A DNA stretch of 64,000 bases from Arenicellales bacterium (GTDB lineage: Bacteria; Pseudomonadota; Gammaproteobacteria; Arenicellales; JAHEKD01): NCBI GenBank assembly GCA_028284225.1, contig JANQSD010000002.1:62001-126000 (forward strand), given 5' to 3'. The notes beneath the pieces are model-generated. The model did not search any database, was not told where the DNA came from, and saw only the letters and a program-made list of their open reading frames with translations. The position numbers were made by a program, and so were the translations under genes. The number at the start of each line of letters is the position of its first letter. Positions within the stretch are counted from its first letter, which is position 1. Shown piece by piece: positions 24,346-33,087 of this stretch.

Positions 24346-24486
24346 TTTCGCCAGAATCTTTTCAGTTTTAGTTAGACTACAGTAAAATCTTGTGTGTGCG
24401 AACTTCCCAAGGGGTTATCCCGTAAAAGGAATAACGTTATATCATACTTGAGTCAGATTTTCGAAATTTATTGAGCTTCCCTCGAA

Positions 24487-25038
24487 ATGAGCGATAACAA
24501 CCAGATTGAATATTTAAGTTTAGTGGAATTAGTTGATCACTACAATCTTGATGTCAGTGCTGCAGAATTGCACGGTCTGATTACCGGTAGCGTTTGTACA
24601 GCCAGGCTAAATCCGGTCCAAGACGGCTGGATTAAACTTTTAATCCCCTATGATCCAATGGAGGGTTATCAGTTGGGGCATCTTAGTGATGGATTGAAAG
24701 TCGTCTACAACCTGACCAGTATCGCGCTGGAAGACGACAGTTTTGCTTTTATCCCGGTTTTACCTGATGAAGATGCGAGTAGCGAATTTCGCACAGGGGA
24801 ATTAGCATCCTGGTGTCGAGGGTTTGTATTAGCTTACCAGCAGTTTAACCAGCAAAATGGGAGCCTCAGTGAAGATGCCCTGGAAGCATTTGAGGATTTA
24901 ACAGAAATAGCCTATGCTGAGCCCGGTGATGGAGAAGAAGAAGAGCATAATCAGGCACTGGCAGAATTGGAGGAGTATATTCGCATTAGTGTACAAATGA
25001 TTTTTGATGATCTGAACCCGACAACGACCATTCATTAG
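24487..25038 (+). CDS. UPF0149 family protein YgfB
   Basis: A 183-residue all-helical, acidic protein. It has the UPF0149 hallmarks: SAAELHGLITGSVC near the N terminus, ELASWCRGFVLAYQQF in the middle, and EALEAFEDLTEIAYAEP near the end, although DALEAFEDLTEIA is the actual local spelling. The Pseudomonas homologue modulates the AlpA antiterminator; here only the position is informative. It is the first gene of ygfB-pepP-ubiH-ubiI, a conserved order, with pepP starting 9 bp after its stop. Confidence 0.9.
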   Translation: MSDNNQIEYLSLVELVDHYNLDVSAAELHGLITGSVCTARLNPVQDGWIKLLIPYDPMEGYQLGHLSDGLKVVYNLTSIALEDDSFAFIPVLPDEDASSEFRTGELASWCRGFVLAYQQFNQQNGSLSEDALEAFEDLTEIAYAEPGDGEEEEHNQALAELEEYIRISVQMIFDDLNPTTTIH

Positions 25039-25047
25039 AGAGGCTGT

Positions 25048-26346
25048 ATGGATATAAAAGTTTTCAAACGCAGGCGCCGCGGTGTTATGCAATTGATGGG
25101 AGAAGGCATTGCGATTATCCCCACCTCTCCAGAGCAACATCGTAGCGGTGATCAAACCTTTAAATTCAGAACCGATAGCGATTTTTATTATTTAACCCGG
25201 TTTCCTGAACCTGAAAGTATTGCTGTATTGATGCCTGAACAGGAAAAATTTATTTTGTTCTGCCGTGAGCGAGATGCAGAAAAAGAAACCTGGAACGGTC
25301 GGCGCGAAGGTATTGACGGCGCGATTGATAATTATCACGCCGATGAGGCATTCCCGATAGACAAATTTGATGACATGCTGCCAGGGTTGTTAGAAAACCA
25401 GCCTAAAGTTTTTTGCAACATGGGCCGATATCCGCATTTCGATGAAAAATTGATCGAAGCAGTAACTTCACTGAAATCGAGGAAAAGAGCCGGAGTCAGC
25501 GCACCTGCAGAATTAGTCGATATCGGCCCGATTTTGCATGAGCTCAGGTTGATCAAACGTTCTGAAGAACTGCGTATTATGCGCCGTGCAGCCAAAATCA
25601 CATCCCGTGCACATCATCGTGCCATGAAGGTGTGTAAACCGGGTATGTTTGAGTATCAGATTCAAGCAGAAGTGGAGCATGAGTTTTTACACTCAGGCTG
25701 TATGGGCCCTGCTTATCACAGCATTGTGGCTGGGGGCGAAAATGCCTGTATTTTGCATTACATAGAAAATACAAATGAGCTTAAAGACGGCGAACTGTTG
25801 TTAATCGATGCCGGCGGCGAGCTTGATCATTATGCCTCTGACATTACGCGCACCTTTCCGATAAACGGTAAATTCAGCGGCGAACAAAAAGCCGTCTACG
25901 ATATTGTATTAGCCGCTCAACTTGCTGCAATTGAAGAGTCAAAAGCCGGCAAGCAGTGGAATGAACCCCATGATATATCAGTCAAGATTATTACCGAAGG
26001 ATTAGTCGATATAGGCTTACTCAAAGGCAACCCGGATGATTTAATCGAAAATCAAGACTATAAACGTTTTTACATGCATCGAATCGGGCACTGGCTGGGT
26101 ATGGATGTACATGATGTCGGTGACTATAAGGTGGATAATATCTGGCGTTTACTGGAGCCGGGCATGGTCATGACGATTGAACCCGGGATCTATATTAATC
26201 CGGCCAAGGACATTGACTCAAAGTGGCATAATATCGGGATACGCATTGAAGATAATGTTTTGATCACTAAAAACGGCCCTGAGATTATTACTGATGTTGT
26301 CAAAACTACCGACGACATCGAACATTTTATGGCGCAAGGCGACTAG
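25048..26346 (+). CDS. pepP: Xaa-Pro aminopeptidase II
   Basis: A 432-residue M24B metallopeptidase that removes N-terminal residues before proline. The N-terminal domain carries KVFKRRRRGVMQLMGEG and FRTDSDFYYLTRFPEPE. The pita-bread domain has all five metal ligands: LLIDAGGELDHYASDITRTF (two Asp), HRIGHWLGMDVHD (His), MTIEPGIYI (Glu) and IRIEDNVLIT (Glu). Length equals that of E. coli PepP. It sits between ygfB and ubiH as in E. coli. Confidence 0.95.
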   Translation: MDIKVFKRRRRGVMQLMGEGIAIIPTSPEQHRSGDQTFKFRTDSDFYYLTRFPEPESIAVLMPEQEKFILFCRERDAEKETWNGRREGIDGAIDNYHADEAFPIDKFDDMLPGLLENQPKVFCNMGRYPHFDEKLIEAVTSLKSRKRAGVSAPAELVDIGPILHELRLIKRSEELRIMRRAAKITSRAHHRAMKVCKPGMFEYQIQAEVEHEFLHSGCMGPAYHSIVAGGENACILHYIENTNELKDGELLLIDAGGELDHYASDITRTFPINGKFSGEQKAVYDIVLAAQLAAIEESKAGKQWNEPHDISVKIITEGLVDIGLLKGNPDDLIENQDYKRFYMHRIGHWLGMDVHDVGDYKVDNIWRLLEPGMVMTIEPGIYINPAKDIDSKWHNIGIRIEDNVLITKNGPEIITDVVKTTDDIEHFMAQGD

Positions 26347-26352
26347 ACGTTG

Positions 26353-27567
26353 ATGTCTGTGGATTACGATATTGTCATAGTCGGTGGAGGTATGGTGGGT
26401 GCCAGTATGGCCTGTTCGTTAGCCGATACTGATTATCGTATTGCAGTTATAGAAGCTTTCAAACCCGACTCCGATCAACAACCCAGCTTCGACGAACGCA
26501 CAGTTGCACTGACTTATAGCTCCAAGCTGATCTTTAATGCCATAGGTGCCTGGTTAGACATCGTCGCGGAAGCTTGTGCAATCAAGGATATTGAGGTTAC
26601 AAACCAGGATTCATTCGGATTTACTACTTTAGGTACCAAAGATAGCCATACCGAAGCCTTAGGATATGTGGTGCCAACCCGATGTATCGGTCAGGTGCTA
26701 CACAGAAAAATCAACAATACTGAAAATATCAAACTGATCTGCCCGGCAACTGTTGACTCTATTGACAATAAATCTGAATATTCAGTTGTAAATTTAAACA
26801 CTCAAAACCAACACAAGGTCATTAACTGCAAGTTAGTAGTTCTGGCAGACGGTGGTCGTTCAGGCTTACTGGAACAGCTTGGATTCAAGCTCAAAACCGA
26901 ATCTTACCCGCAATCAGCCTTGATCGGCATTGTTGCCACAGATACCCTTCACAACAACAAGGCCTTCGAACATTTCACTGGGCATGGACCATTAGCATTA
27001 TTACCATTAAGGGAACGGGATTATGCCCTGGCCTGGACCTTGCCTGAAACTGACGCCCGGGAACTTGCCGCTTGTACTGATCATTTGTTTTTGGAAAAGC
27101 TACAGACTGCATTTGGCAAGCGTGCCGGCCAATTTAAAGCTGTTGCTAGCCGAAATGTTTATCCTTTATCGCATGCCATACTTTCAAGACCCTGGCTGCA
27201 GCGCACTGTAGTCATCGGTAATGCGGCTCATATCGTTCACCCTGTAGCTGGCCAAGGTTTTAATCTAGGACTGCGAGATGTTGGGTTTTTACATGAGCTG
27301 TTAATGAATAACGGATTTCAAGACCCGGGCGGCCCAAGTTTACTGTCCGAATATAGTAAACTGCGTCAACATGATACTAAAATTGTTGGGCAGTTCACAG
27401 ATGGCCTGATCCGTACGTTTACCTCCGATTTTTTTCCGGTCAAAGCTGGCAGAAACATTGGTCTATCGGCTATAAATCTACTACCAAGGGTAAAAAAAGA
27501 GTTATTAAGGCGAACAATGGGATTGCACGGACGTCAGTCTCGCTTAGCTATTTCAGGTAAACAATAA
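26353..27567 (+). CDS. ubiH: 2-octaprenyl-6-methoxyphenol hydroxylase
   Basis: A 404-residue FAD-dependent aromatic hydroxylase of ubiquinone biosynthesis (C1 hydroxylation). The FAD motif YDIVIVGGGMVGASMACSLA opens the protein; the class signature VVLADGGRSGLLEQLG and the second FAD block VVIGNAAHIVHPVAGQGFNL are intact. I start at ATG 26353, the second codon of a TTG-ATG pair, 7 bp after the pepP stop. It is followed after 4 bp by its paralogue ubiI, the usual tandem. Confidence 0.93.
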   Translation: MSVDYDIVIVGGGMVGASMACSLADTDYRIAVIEAFKPDSDQQPSFDERTVALTYSSKLIFNAIGAWLDIVAEACAIKDIEVTNQDSFGFTTLGTKDSHTEALGYVVPTRCIGQVLHRKINNTENIKLICPATVDSIDNKSEYSVVNLNTQNQHKVINCKLVVLADGGRSGLLEQLGFKLKTESYPQSALIGIVATDTLHNNKAFEHFTGHGPLALLPLRERDYALAWTLPETDARELAACTDHLFLEKLQTAFGKRAGQFKAVASRNVYPLSHAILSRPWLQRTVVIGNAAHIVHPVAGQGFNLGLRDVGFLHELLMNNGFQDPGGPSLLSEYSKLRQHDTKIVGQFTDGLIRTFTSDFFPVKAGRNIGLSAINLLPRVKKELLRRTMGLHGRQSRLAISGKQ

Positions 27568-27571
27568 TCTA

Positions 27572-28777
27572 ATGAGCAACTCGAAACAATACGATATCGT
27601 CATAGTAGGCGCCGGTTTGGCAGGCGCCACACTGGCCTCCGGATTGGCACCAACTCGGCTGAATATCGCATTATTAGACCGAAACCCGGCCCCACCAGCA
27701 CCCAGTGGTGATTATGATCTTCGGGTGAGTTCGCTCAACCGAGGCTCAGAAAACATATTAAAGCAAATTGATGCCTGGCCGCTTATCGATGCATCACGTG
27801 CCTGGCGCTATGACAAAGTTCAAGTCTGCCAACAGGATAGTTCATCAAGGTTAACGTTTGACAGCACCGAGATCGGTGAACCTTATATGGGGCACATGAT
27901 TGAAAACTCTAATGTAGTTCACGCGCTCATGCGACGTGTTACTGCAGTGAATAATATTGATTTCATTGATGGAATCAACATTACCGATTTGTCCGTTAAT
28001 GATCAATCTACCGAACTAGAAACTGATCAAGGTATTTTTGAGGCTAAGCTAATCGTCGGTGCTGACGGACCAAGATCATTGATTCGAAAACTGGCCGGCT
28101 TTGAAGAGACCCAGGGATTTTACGGTCAAAAATGCATTGTCGGCACTGTGAATTTTGATGGTAATCATAGGCAAACTGCCTGGCAGCGTTTCTTATCGAC
28201 CGGACCACTGGGTATATTGCCACTCGCGCCAGGCTATTGTTCATTGGCATGGAGCTGTGAAAGTGACTTTGCAGATGAACGTTTACAAGAATCCGAACAG
28301 GATTTTATTAATTCCTTGGAACAGGCTCTGGACGGACATTTAGGCAACATCAAGGCGATGCCTAAACGTGCTGCTTATCCACTCACGCACATGCATCCTC
28401 AGAACTATGTTTCACATCGCATTGCGCTAATCGGTGATGCCGCCCATACTATCCATCCATTAGCCGGATTAGGTGCTAACCTGGGTATCACCGATGCAGG
28501 TGCATTGGCACAAATCTTATCCGAACAAAATCAGCAGAAATCGTTCGATCCCGGTCAACACCAGGTGCTTAGACGTTATGAACGCTGGCGCAAACCTCAG
28601 AATCAGATCTATCTATCAACCATGAGCGGGCTTAACATGTTATTCAGTAAAAACCTGCATTCCATTAGTAGTTTGCGTTCAATCGGGCTCTCAATTGCCG
28701 ATAAATTCACGCCTGCTAAAAACCTGTTGATGCAACGCGCAATGGGGTTGAATGCCGATCAACCTGATTTAACCTGA
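27572..28777 (+). CDS. ubiI: 2-octaprenylphenol hydroxylase
   Basis: A 401-residue FAD monooxygenase paralogous to UbiH, acting at C5 of the ubiquinone ring (formerly VisC). FAD motif QYDIVIVGAGLAGATLASGL, middle signature LIVGADGPRSLIRKLAG, and IALIGDAAHTIHPLAGLGAN with LGITDAGALAQIL. Assignment to UbiI rather than UbiF rests on its place right after ubiH in the pepP operon. It is the last gene; a dispersed repeat lies between it and the convergent thpR. Confidence 0.88.
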   Translation: MSNSKQYDIVIVGAGLAGATLASGLAPTRLNIALLDRNPAPPAPSGDYDLRVSSLNRGSENILKQIDAWPLIDASRAWRYDKVQVCQQDSSSRLTFDSTEIGEPYMGHMIENSNVVHALMRRVTAVNNIDFIDGINITDLSVNDQSTELETDQGIFEAKLIVGADGPRSLIRKLAGFEETQGFYGQKCIVGTVNFDGNHRQTAWQRFLSTGPLGILPLAPGYCSLAWSCESDFADERLQESEQDFINSLEQALDGHLGNIKAMPKRAAYPLTHMHPQNYVSHRIALIGDAAHTIHPLAGLGANLGITDAGALAQILSEQNQQKSFDPGQHQVLRRYERWRKPQNQIYLSTMSGLNMLFSKNLHSISSLRSIGLSIADKFTPAKNLLMQRAMGLNADQPDLT

Positions 28778-28813
28778 GTGCGGGGTAAAATCGTTACACA
28801 CTGAATCTTATAA

Positions 28814-28973
28814 GCTGTCATTCTGAAGCGATAGCTGAAGAATCTCCTTTAAATCGGCTACACGCTTAGGTAATGATGCCGCCTCAGGCAGATTCTTCCT
28901 TACCTCGCTGTTTGGATGACGATGGAATATTGGTTTGATTGACATATTTCCAAATTTAGGTTGGCTTACGAAA
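28814..28973 (+). repeat. dispersed repeat family B, copy 1
   Basis: About 160 bp beginning GTCATTCTGAAGCGATAGC and ending near CCAAATTTAGGTTGGC. The first 65 bp and last 30 bp align with 41083-41217. Internally GAAGAATCT is answered by AGATTCTTC about 50 bp later, so it can fold. It lies between two convergent genes and has no ORF. Confidence 0.6.
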
Positions 28974-28980
28974 TAAGCTT

Positions 28981-29505
28981 CTAATGAGCAAGTTTGAAAG
29001 ATTCTAAACAATGGTGAGCTGCCCGCTCTAGCAACAGTTCACTATGCATTAGCTTGATATCAGACACTTTAAATTTTTCGCTGCGATGATGCACAGTCAT
29101 TAACTTCCTGGGTTTGCGCTTAAACCGGCAAACCGTGATATGCGGTAAAAATTGTTTTTTATCTTCATCTTTGCTTAATAGCAGTGATTTACATTGATGC
29201 TGTAAACCCGCCAATTCTGAATTAAGACGGCAACTCAAAACTAACAATCTTGGGGCTTTTTCAGAAGGCAAATAGCGATATCCCAATGTTTCTATATCAA
29301 AAGCTTGTTGAGTGCGACTAATCGTTGCAACTTTTTTTGTCAAAGCTCCAACAAATGCCGCCTCTATATCACCCAGAAATAACAGTGTCAAATGAGCCTG
29401 ACTTTTATCGGTAAAACGACAGTTTTTGCCTATTACGGCGGTAACTTCAGAAAATATCTGTTCGATCAATTCTTTAGGTGGATATATGGCGATAAATAAA
29501 CGCAT
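28981..29505 (-). CDS. thpR: RNA 2',3'-cyclic phosphodiesterase
   Basis: A 174-residue 2H phosphoesterase (LigT/ThpR), which opens 2',3'-cyclic phosphates on RNA. Both catalytic HxTx motifs are present: AHLTLLFLGD (residues near 41) and PHITVCRFKRK (near 131). The N terminus MRLFIAIYPPKELIEQI is typical. It is transcribed towards ubiI and lies about 30 bp downstream of the hydrolase-OsmC fusion gene on the same strand, so the two may share a transcript. Confidence 0.92.
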   Translation of the reverse strand: MRLFIAIYPPKELIEQIFSEVTAVIGKNCRFTDKSQAHLTLLFLGDIEAAFVGALTKKVATISRTQQAFDIETLGYRYLPSEKAPRLLVLSCRLNSELAGLQHQCKSLLLSKDEDKKQFLPHITVCRFKRKPRKLMTVHHRSEKFKVSDIKLMHSELLLERAAHHCLESFKLAH

Positions 29506-29536
29506 TTTAAAACTTTATCAAACAATCATATTGATT

Positions 29537-30760
29537 CTACTCTTGCAACCAGTTGGTTTTCACCAATACTTCTGATTCAAGCGTTTTGTGCACTGGGCAA
29601 CGATTGGCGATTTCCAGCAGGCGCTGCTTTTGCTCATCATTAAGGTCGCCCTTTACTTCAATCAGACGCTCGATTTTATCCAGTCTACCTCTGTCATCGC
29701 CCTGCAGATCACATTCGCAATCTTCTGCATGAATTTTGTCATGACTGAGGTGTACATCGACAAGTTGTAAATCCCATTGTTTGCGACGGGCATACATTTT
29801 CAGAGTCATGGCCGTACAAGCTCCCAAACCTGCCAGTAAATATCCATACGGACTGGGACCTAAATCAGCACCGCCTACAGAAGCAGGTTCATCAGCAACA
29901 AGCTGATGCTTGCCTGCCAGAACATCAGTGGTATAGCCTTTTTCTGCATCCAGGCGCACTATCACTTGCTGGTCTGTTTTCAAATTCTCTTTTTCAGGGA
30001 TAGTGATATAGCGCGACGACCATGCAGCTATTGTGTTGCCGACGTAAATTGCGTCATCGGCCTTATTTAACAAATGATCAGCACCATCCAGTGAGATAAA
30101 ACTCTTTGGATGTTTGGCTGCCTGGTAAATCGCCGAGGCATTATCGATTTCAACAATGCTATCCTGTGGCGAATGCATAATCATGACAGCGCGCTTCAAT
30201 CGCTTAATGTTTTCCTCTGGGTTTTGATTTTTGATATCTTCAACAAACTGCCTGCCAATGGTAAATGGGCGACCACCAATGTTCACTTGCGCTTTACCGG
30301 TTTGCTCAAATTCTTGCTCTGCTCCGGCAAAAAGATGCTGCACATGTTCCGGAGCATAAGGTGCACCGATAGTGGCCACGGCTTTAATACTGTCGATTTG
30401 TGCTGCAGTAGCCAGCACAGCCGCACCCCCCAACGAATGACCCACTAACAATGCCGGTGCTCGATATTCGGCTTTTAAAAATTCGGCCGCTTGTACTAAA
30501 TCAGAGATATTGGAACTAAACGAAGTCTCCTCAAACGCGCCTTCGCTCTCACCAAGGCCGGTGAAATCAAAACGCAGCACCGCAAACCCCTTGCTTGTCA
30601 ATGCACTACTAATGTGGCGCACCGCATTTAAATTCTTATTACAGGTAAAGCAATGAGCAAAAATAACATAGTTATGCGGCTCACCTGTGGCAGGGGTATC
30701 AAGTAAACCGGACAAAGACTGATTGGTTGCGGATTCAAACCGCACTTTTTTTGATGGCAT
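29537..30760 (-). CDS. alpha/beta-hydrolase fused to OsmC domain
   Basis: A 407-residue two-domain protein. Residues 1-255 are an alpha/beta hydrolase with nucleophile elbow LVGHSLGGAAV, the oxyanion region VIFAHCFTCNKN and a late acid/histidine region (MHSPQDSIV, GADHLL). Residues 265-405 are an OsmC domain with the redox cysteines in LAGLGACTAMTLKMYA and ANRCPVHKTLES. This fusion is found in many bacteria; a role in detoxifying peroxides or esters is plausible but unproven. A ribosome-binding site GGAG precedes ATG. It faces fur, with the fur regulatory region between. Confidence 0.9.
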   Translation of the reverse strand: MPSKKVRFESATNQSLSGLLDTPATGEPHNYVIFAHCFTCNKNLNAVRHISSALTSKGFAVLRFDFTGLGESEGAFEETSFSSNISDLVQAAEFLKAEYRAPALLVGHSLGGAAVLATAAQIDSIKAVATIGAPYAPEHVQHLFAGAEQEFEQTGKAQVNIGGRPFTIGRQFVEDIKNQNPEENIKRLKRAVMIMHSPQDSIVEIDNASAIYQAAKHPKSFISLDGADHLLNKADDAIYVGNTIAAWSSRYITIPEKENLKTDQQVIVRLDAEKGYTTDVLAGKHQLVADEPASVGGADLGPSPYGYLLAGLGACTAMTLKMYARRKQWDLQLVDVHLSHDKIHAEDCECDLQGDDRGRLDKIERLIEVKGDLNDEQKQRLLEIANRCPVHKTLESEVLVKTNWLQE

Positions 30761-30857
30761 TGTTCAACTCCATACAATTAGCAGGTCAGTGCTAATTAGA
30801 GCATATACAAACTGATAAGTTCTAGACTAACCTAGGGCAACTATAAGCTGCTATTTA

Positions 30858-30890
30858 TTGAGAATGATTCTCATAAATGATATCATTCTT
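30858..30890 (+). promoter_or_regulatory. fur promoter with Fur box
   Basis: TTGAGA, 17 bases, TATCAT forms a promoter; its spacer holds GAGAATGATTCTCATAAAT, a good match to the 19-bp Fur box, followed by the palindrome AATGATATCATT. This implies autoregulation of fur, and possibly of the divergent hydrolase gene. Confidence 0.75.
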
Positions 30891-30913
30891 AGGTAATATT
30901 TCGAGATTGCATT

Positions 30914-31384
30914 ATGCCAACTATTCCACAAAATTTAAAAGAAGCGGGCCTTAAAACCACCTTGCCGCGAATAAAAATTCTTGAGCTATTAAAAAATAAT
31001 GCCGTTCGCCATGTCAGTGCAGAAGATGTTTACAAATTGTTGCTTGATTCCGAGGATGAAATTGGACTGGCGACGGTTTATCGGGTATTGACTGACTTTG
31101 AAAACGCTAACCTGGTTATTAGACATAACTTCGAAGGCGGTCGCTCTGTATTTGAATTGAATGACCAACCTGAGCATGATCATATGCTCTGCACCGAATG
31201 TGGCCGCGTTTTTGAGTTTCTGGATGAGCAAATTAACGAACGTCAACGCAAGCTGGCTAATAAGGCGGGTTTCTCCATTGCCGATCATTCTCTTTATGTT
31301 TACGGCACCTGTGACGGTATCAAGGAAAAAGGCAAGTGCGATAAACAACCGGAACGTGATTTAAATCTGGTCGTCAAAAAATAA
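30914..31384 (+). CDS. fur: ferric uptake regulator Fur
   Basis: A 156-residue metal-dependent repressor. The N-terminal winged helix contains LKTTLPRIKILELL, SAEDVYKLLLDSEDEIGLAT and YRVLTDFENANLVIRHNFEG. The dimer/metal domain has HDHMLCTECGRVFEF (regulatory histidines and the first Cys-x-x-Cys) and a later GTCDGIKEKGKCD cysteine pair. It is somewhat longer than E. coli Fur at the C terminus. It sits behind its own Fur box and 29 bp before a ferric-iron ABC ATPase gene; several targets lie within this same window. Confidence 0.95.
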   Translation: MPTIPQNLKEAGLKTTLPRIKILELLKNNAVRHVSAEDVYKLLLDSEDEIGLATVYRVLTDFENANLVIRHNFEGGRSVFELNDQPEHDHMLCTECGRVFEFLDEQINERQRKLANKAGFSIADHSLYVYGTCDGIKEKGKCDKQPERDLNLVVKK

Positions 31385-31413
31385 CTCTTCACGCACTGCC
31401 CGGTTTTAATTCA

Positions 31414-32469
31414 ATGAGTTCATCAGCTCATTCATCGTTGAAGCTTGATGACGTCGCCTACAGTATAGATGGCGAAATAATTCTTAGCGATATCAACTTT
31501 TCACTTAATGCAGGTGAAGTCAGTTGTTTGGTCGGACCCAGTGGTTGCGGTAAAACAACTTTACTGCGTTTAATTGCAGGTTTATTGAGTCCCGATCACG
31601 GCAGTATTCATCTCAATGATCAAAATATAACCCGAATCAACGGCAATCTACGCCTGGAACAGCACCCGGTCATGATGGTTTTCCAGGATTTAGGCTTATT
31701 CCCACACATGAACGTCGCCGATAATGTGGCTTATGGCCTGATCGCCAATAATGGTGAACGCAAACAAAAAGTTAAGCAGATTCTAGCTCAATTAGATTTG
31801 GCTGGATATTCAGCCCGTTACCCACACGAATTATCAGGCGGTCAACAACAGCGCATTGCCCTGGCTAGAGCACTGGTGCTGAACCCCAAAGTATTATTGC
31901 TGGATGAACCATTTGCTAATCTGGACACAGCTCTCAGACTGCCACTGGCTGAAGAAATTTTGAGACTATTGCGCGAGCGTGGAATTATTACCCTGTTAGT
32001 GACTCATGATCGCGAAGATGCATTGTCGCTGGGTGACTATGTAGGCGTTATGGGTGAGGGGCATATCCTGCAATGGGACACACCGCAAAATCTCCTCGAA
32101 CATCCAGTCTCCGCTCATGTGGCGAGCTTTACCGGACACAATTCAATCCTCAGCGGCACTTTAACTGAGAATAATCAAGTCAATACCATTTTGGGAAAAC
32201 AAAAAGTCGAAAACCATCTACATAACACTGTTGAAAATCAACCAGTAGAGGTATTATTGCGTTGCAGTGATGTGCGCGTAACAACCAATTCTGACCGGCA
32301 TCCGGCGAAAGTCATTTATCGAAGTTACGAGGCAGAGCAACTGATTTATGCCCTGAAACTCGAAAATAATGAACAAATCTTCGCATTGGCTGGTGATCAG
32401 CTCAAATTGAGTGTAGGCGACACTACTTCTGTCGAACTGATTAATCAGCAAGCGACTGTTTACGATTAA
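31414..32469 (+). CDS. fbpC: ferric-iron-type ABC transporter ATP-binding protein (FbpC-like)
   Basis: A 351-residue ABC ATPase. Walker A is GPSGCGKTTLLRLIAG, the signature is LSGGQQQRIALARAL, Walker B is VLLLDEPFANLD, and LLVTHDREDALSLGD holds the switch histidine. The C-terminal 110 residues form a TOBE-like regulatory domain, as in FbpC/PotA. It probably energises Fe3+ uptake together with the permease gene at 45441-47123 and the binding protein at 63557-64000, both well separated from it. No clear ribosome-binding site; likely co-transcribed with fur. A different importer of the same class cannot be excluded. Confidence 0.82.
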   Translation: MSSSAHSSLKLDDVAYSIDGEIILSDINFSLNAGEVSCLVGPSGCGKTTLLRLIAGLLSPDHGSIHLNDQNITRINGNLRLEQHPVMMVFQDLGLFPHMNVADNVAYGLIANNGERKQKVKQILAQLDLAGYSARYPHELSGGQQQRIALARALVLNPKVLLLDEPFANLDTALRLPLAEEILRLLRERGIITLLVTHDREDALSLGDYVGVMGEGHILQWDTPQNLLEHPVSAHVASFTGHNSILSGTLTENNQVNTILGKQKVENHLHNTVENQPVEVLLRCSDVRVTTNSDRHPAKVIYRSYEAEQLIYALKLENNEQIFALAGDQLKLSVGDTTSVELINQQATVYD

Positions 32470-32490
32470 ATATTCTTAAAAGGAGACACC

Positions 32491-32985
32491 ATGGCTGAAA
32501 TTACCTTACATGGCAATGCATGCAATACTAATGGCAACTTACCCGAAGTCGGTAGCCAGGCACCTGACTTTTCACTGGCGAACAAAGATCTTGAGAATGT
32601 CAGTCTGGCTGACTTCTCCGGTAAACGAAAAATACTCTCCATCGTACCAAGCCTGGATACTGGCGTTTGTGCGACATCAACTCGAAAATTTAACCAGCAG
32701 GCTGCCAGTCTGGATAACGTAGCCATGTTAGTTGTTTCGGCAGACTTACCGTTCGCACAGTCTCGTTTTTGCGGCGCAGAAGGAATCGAAAACCTGCAAA
32801 CATTGTCAACATTCAGAAGTGATTTTGCTGCGGATTACGGCATCAAAGTTGTTGACGGCCCTTTAGCTGGTGTGACAGGTCGTGGTGTAGTGGTGCTGGA
32901 TGAGAATAATACTGTTGTTCACAGTCAATTAGTCACAGAAATTGCTGAGGAACCCGATTATGAGGCGGTTTTAGGGGTTTTATAA
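32491..32985 (+). CDS. tpx: thiol peroxidase
   Basis: A 164-residue atypical 2-Cys peroxiredoxin that reduces peroxides with thioredoxin. The peroxidatic cysteine is in LDTGVCATSTRKFN and the resolving cysteine in SRFCGAEGIENL, about 34 residues apart as in other Tpx proteins. Opening ITLHGNACNTNG and APDFSLANKDLENVSL are typical. A good ribosome-binding site AAGGAG precedes ATG. It follows fur and the iron ABC ATPase closely (21 bp), linking iron control with peroxide defence. Confidence 0.95.
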   Translation: MAEITLHGNACNTNGNLPEVGSQAPDFSLANKDLENVSLADFSGKRKILSIVPSLDTGVCATSTRKFNQQAASLDNVAMLVVSADLPFAQSRFCGAEGIENLQTLSTFRSDFAADYGIKVVDGPLAGVTGRGVVVLDENNTVVHSQLVTEIAEEPDYEAVLGVL

Positions 32986-33087
32986 CTCAGCAGCTTGGAA
33001 AGCTACATTTTTCACCGAATTTAAGTTTTCGGACCCGGAAGTATCTAAATACCGAAAAACGAAACGTTTAATAGTTTAAGGACAGTT

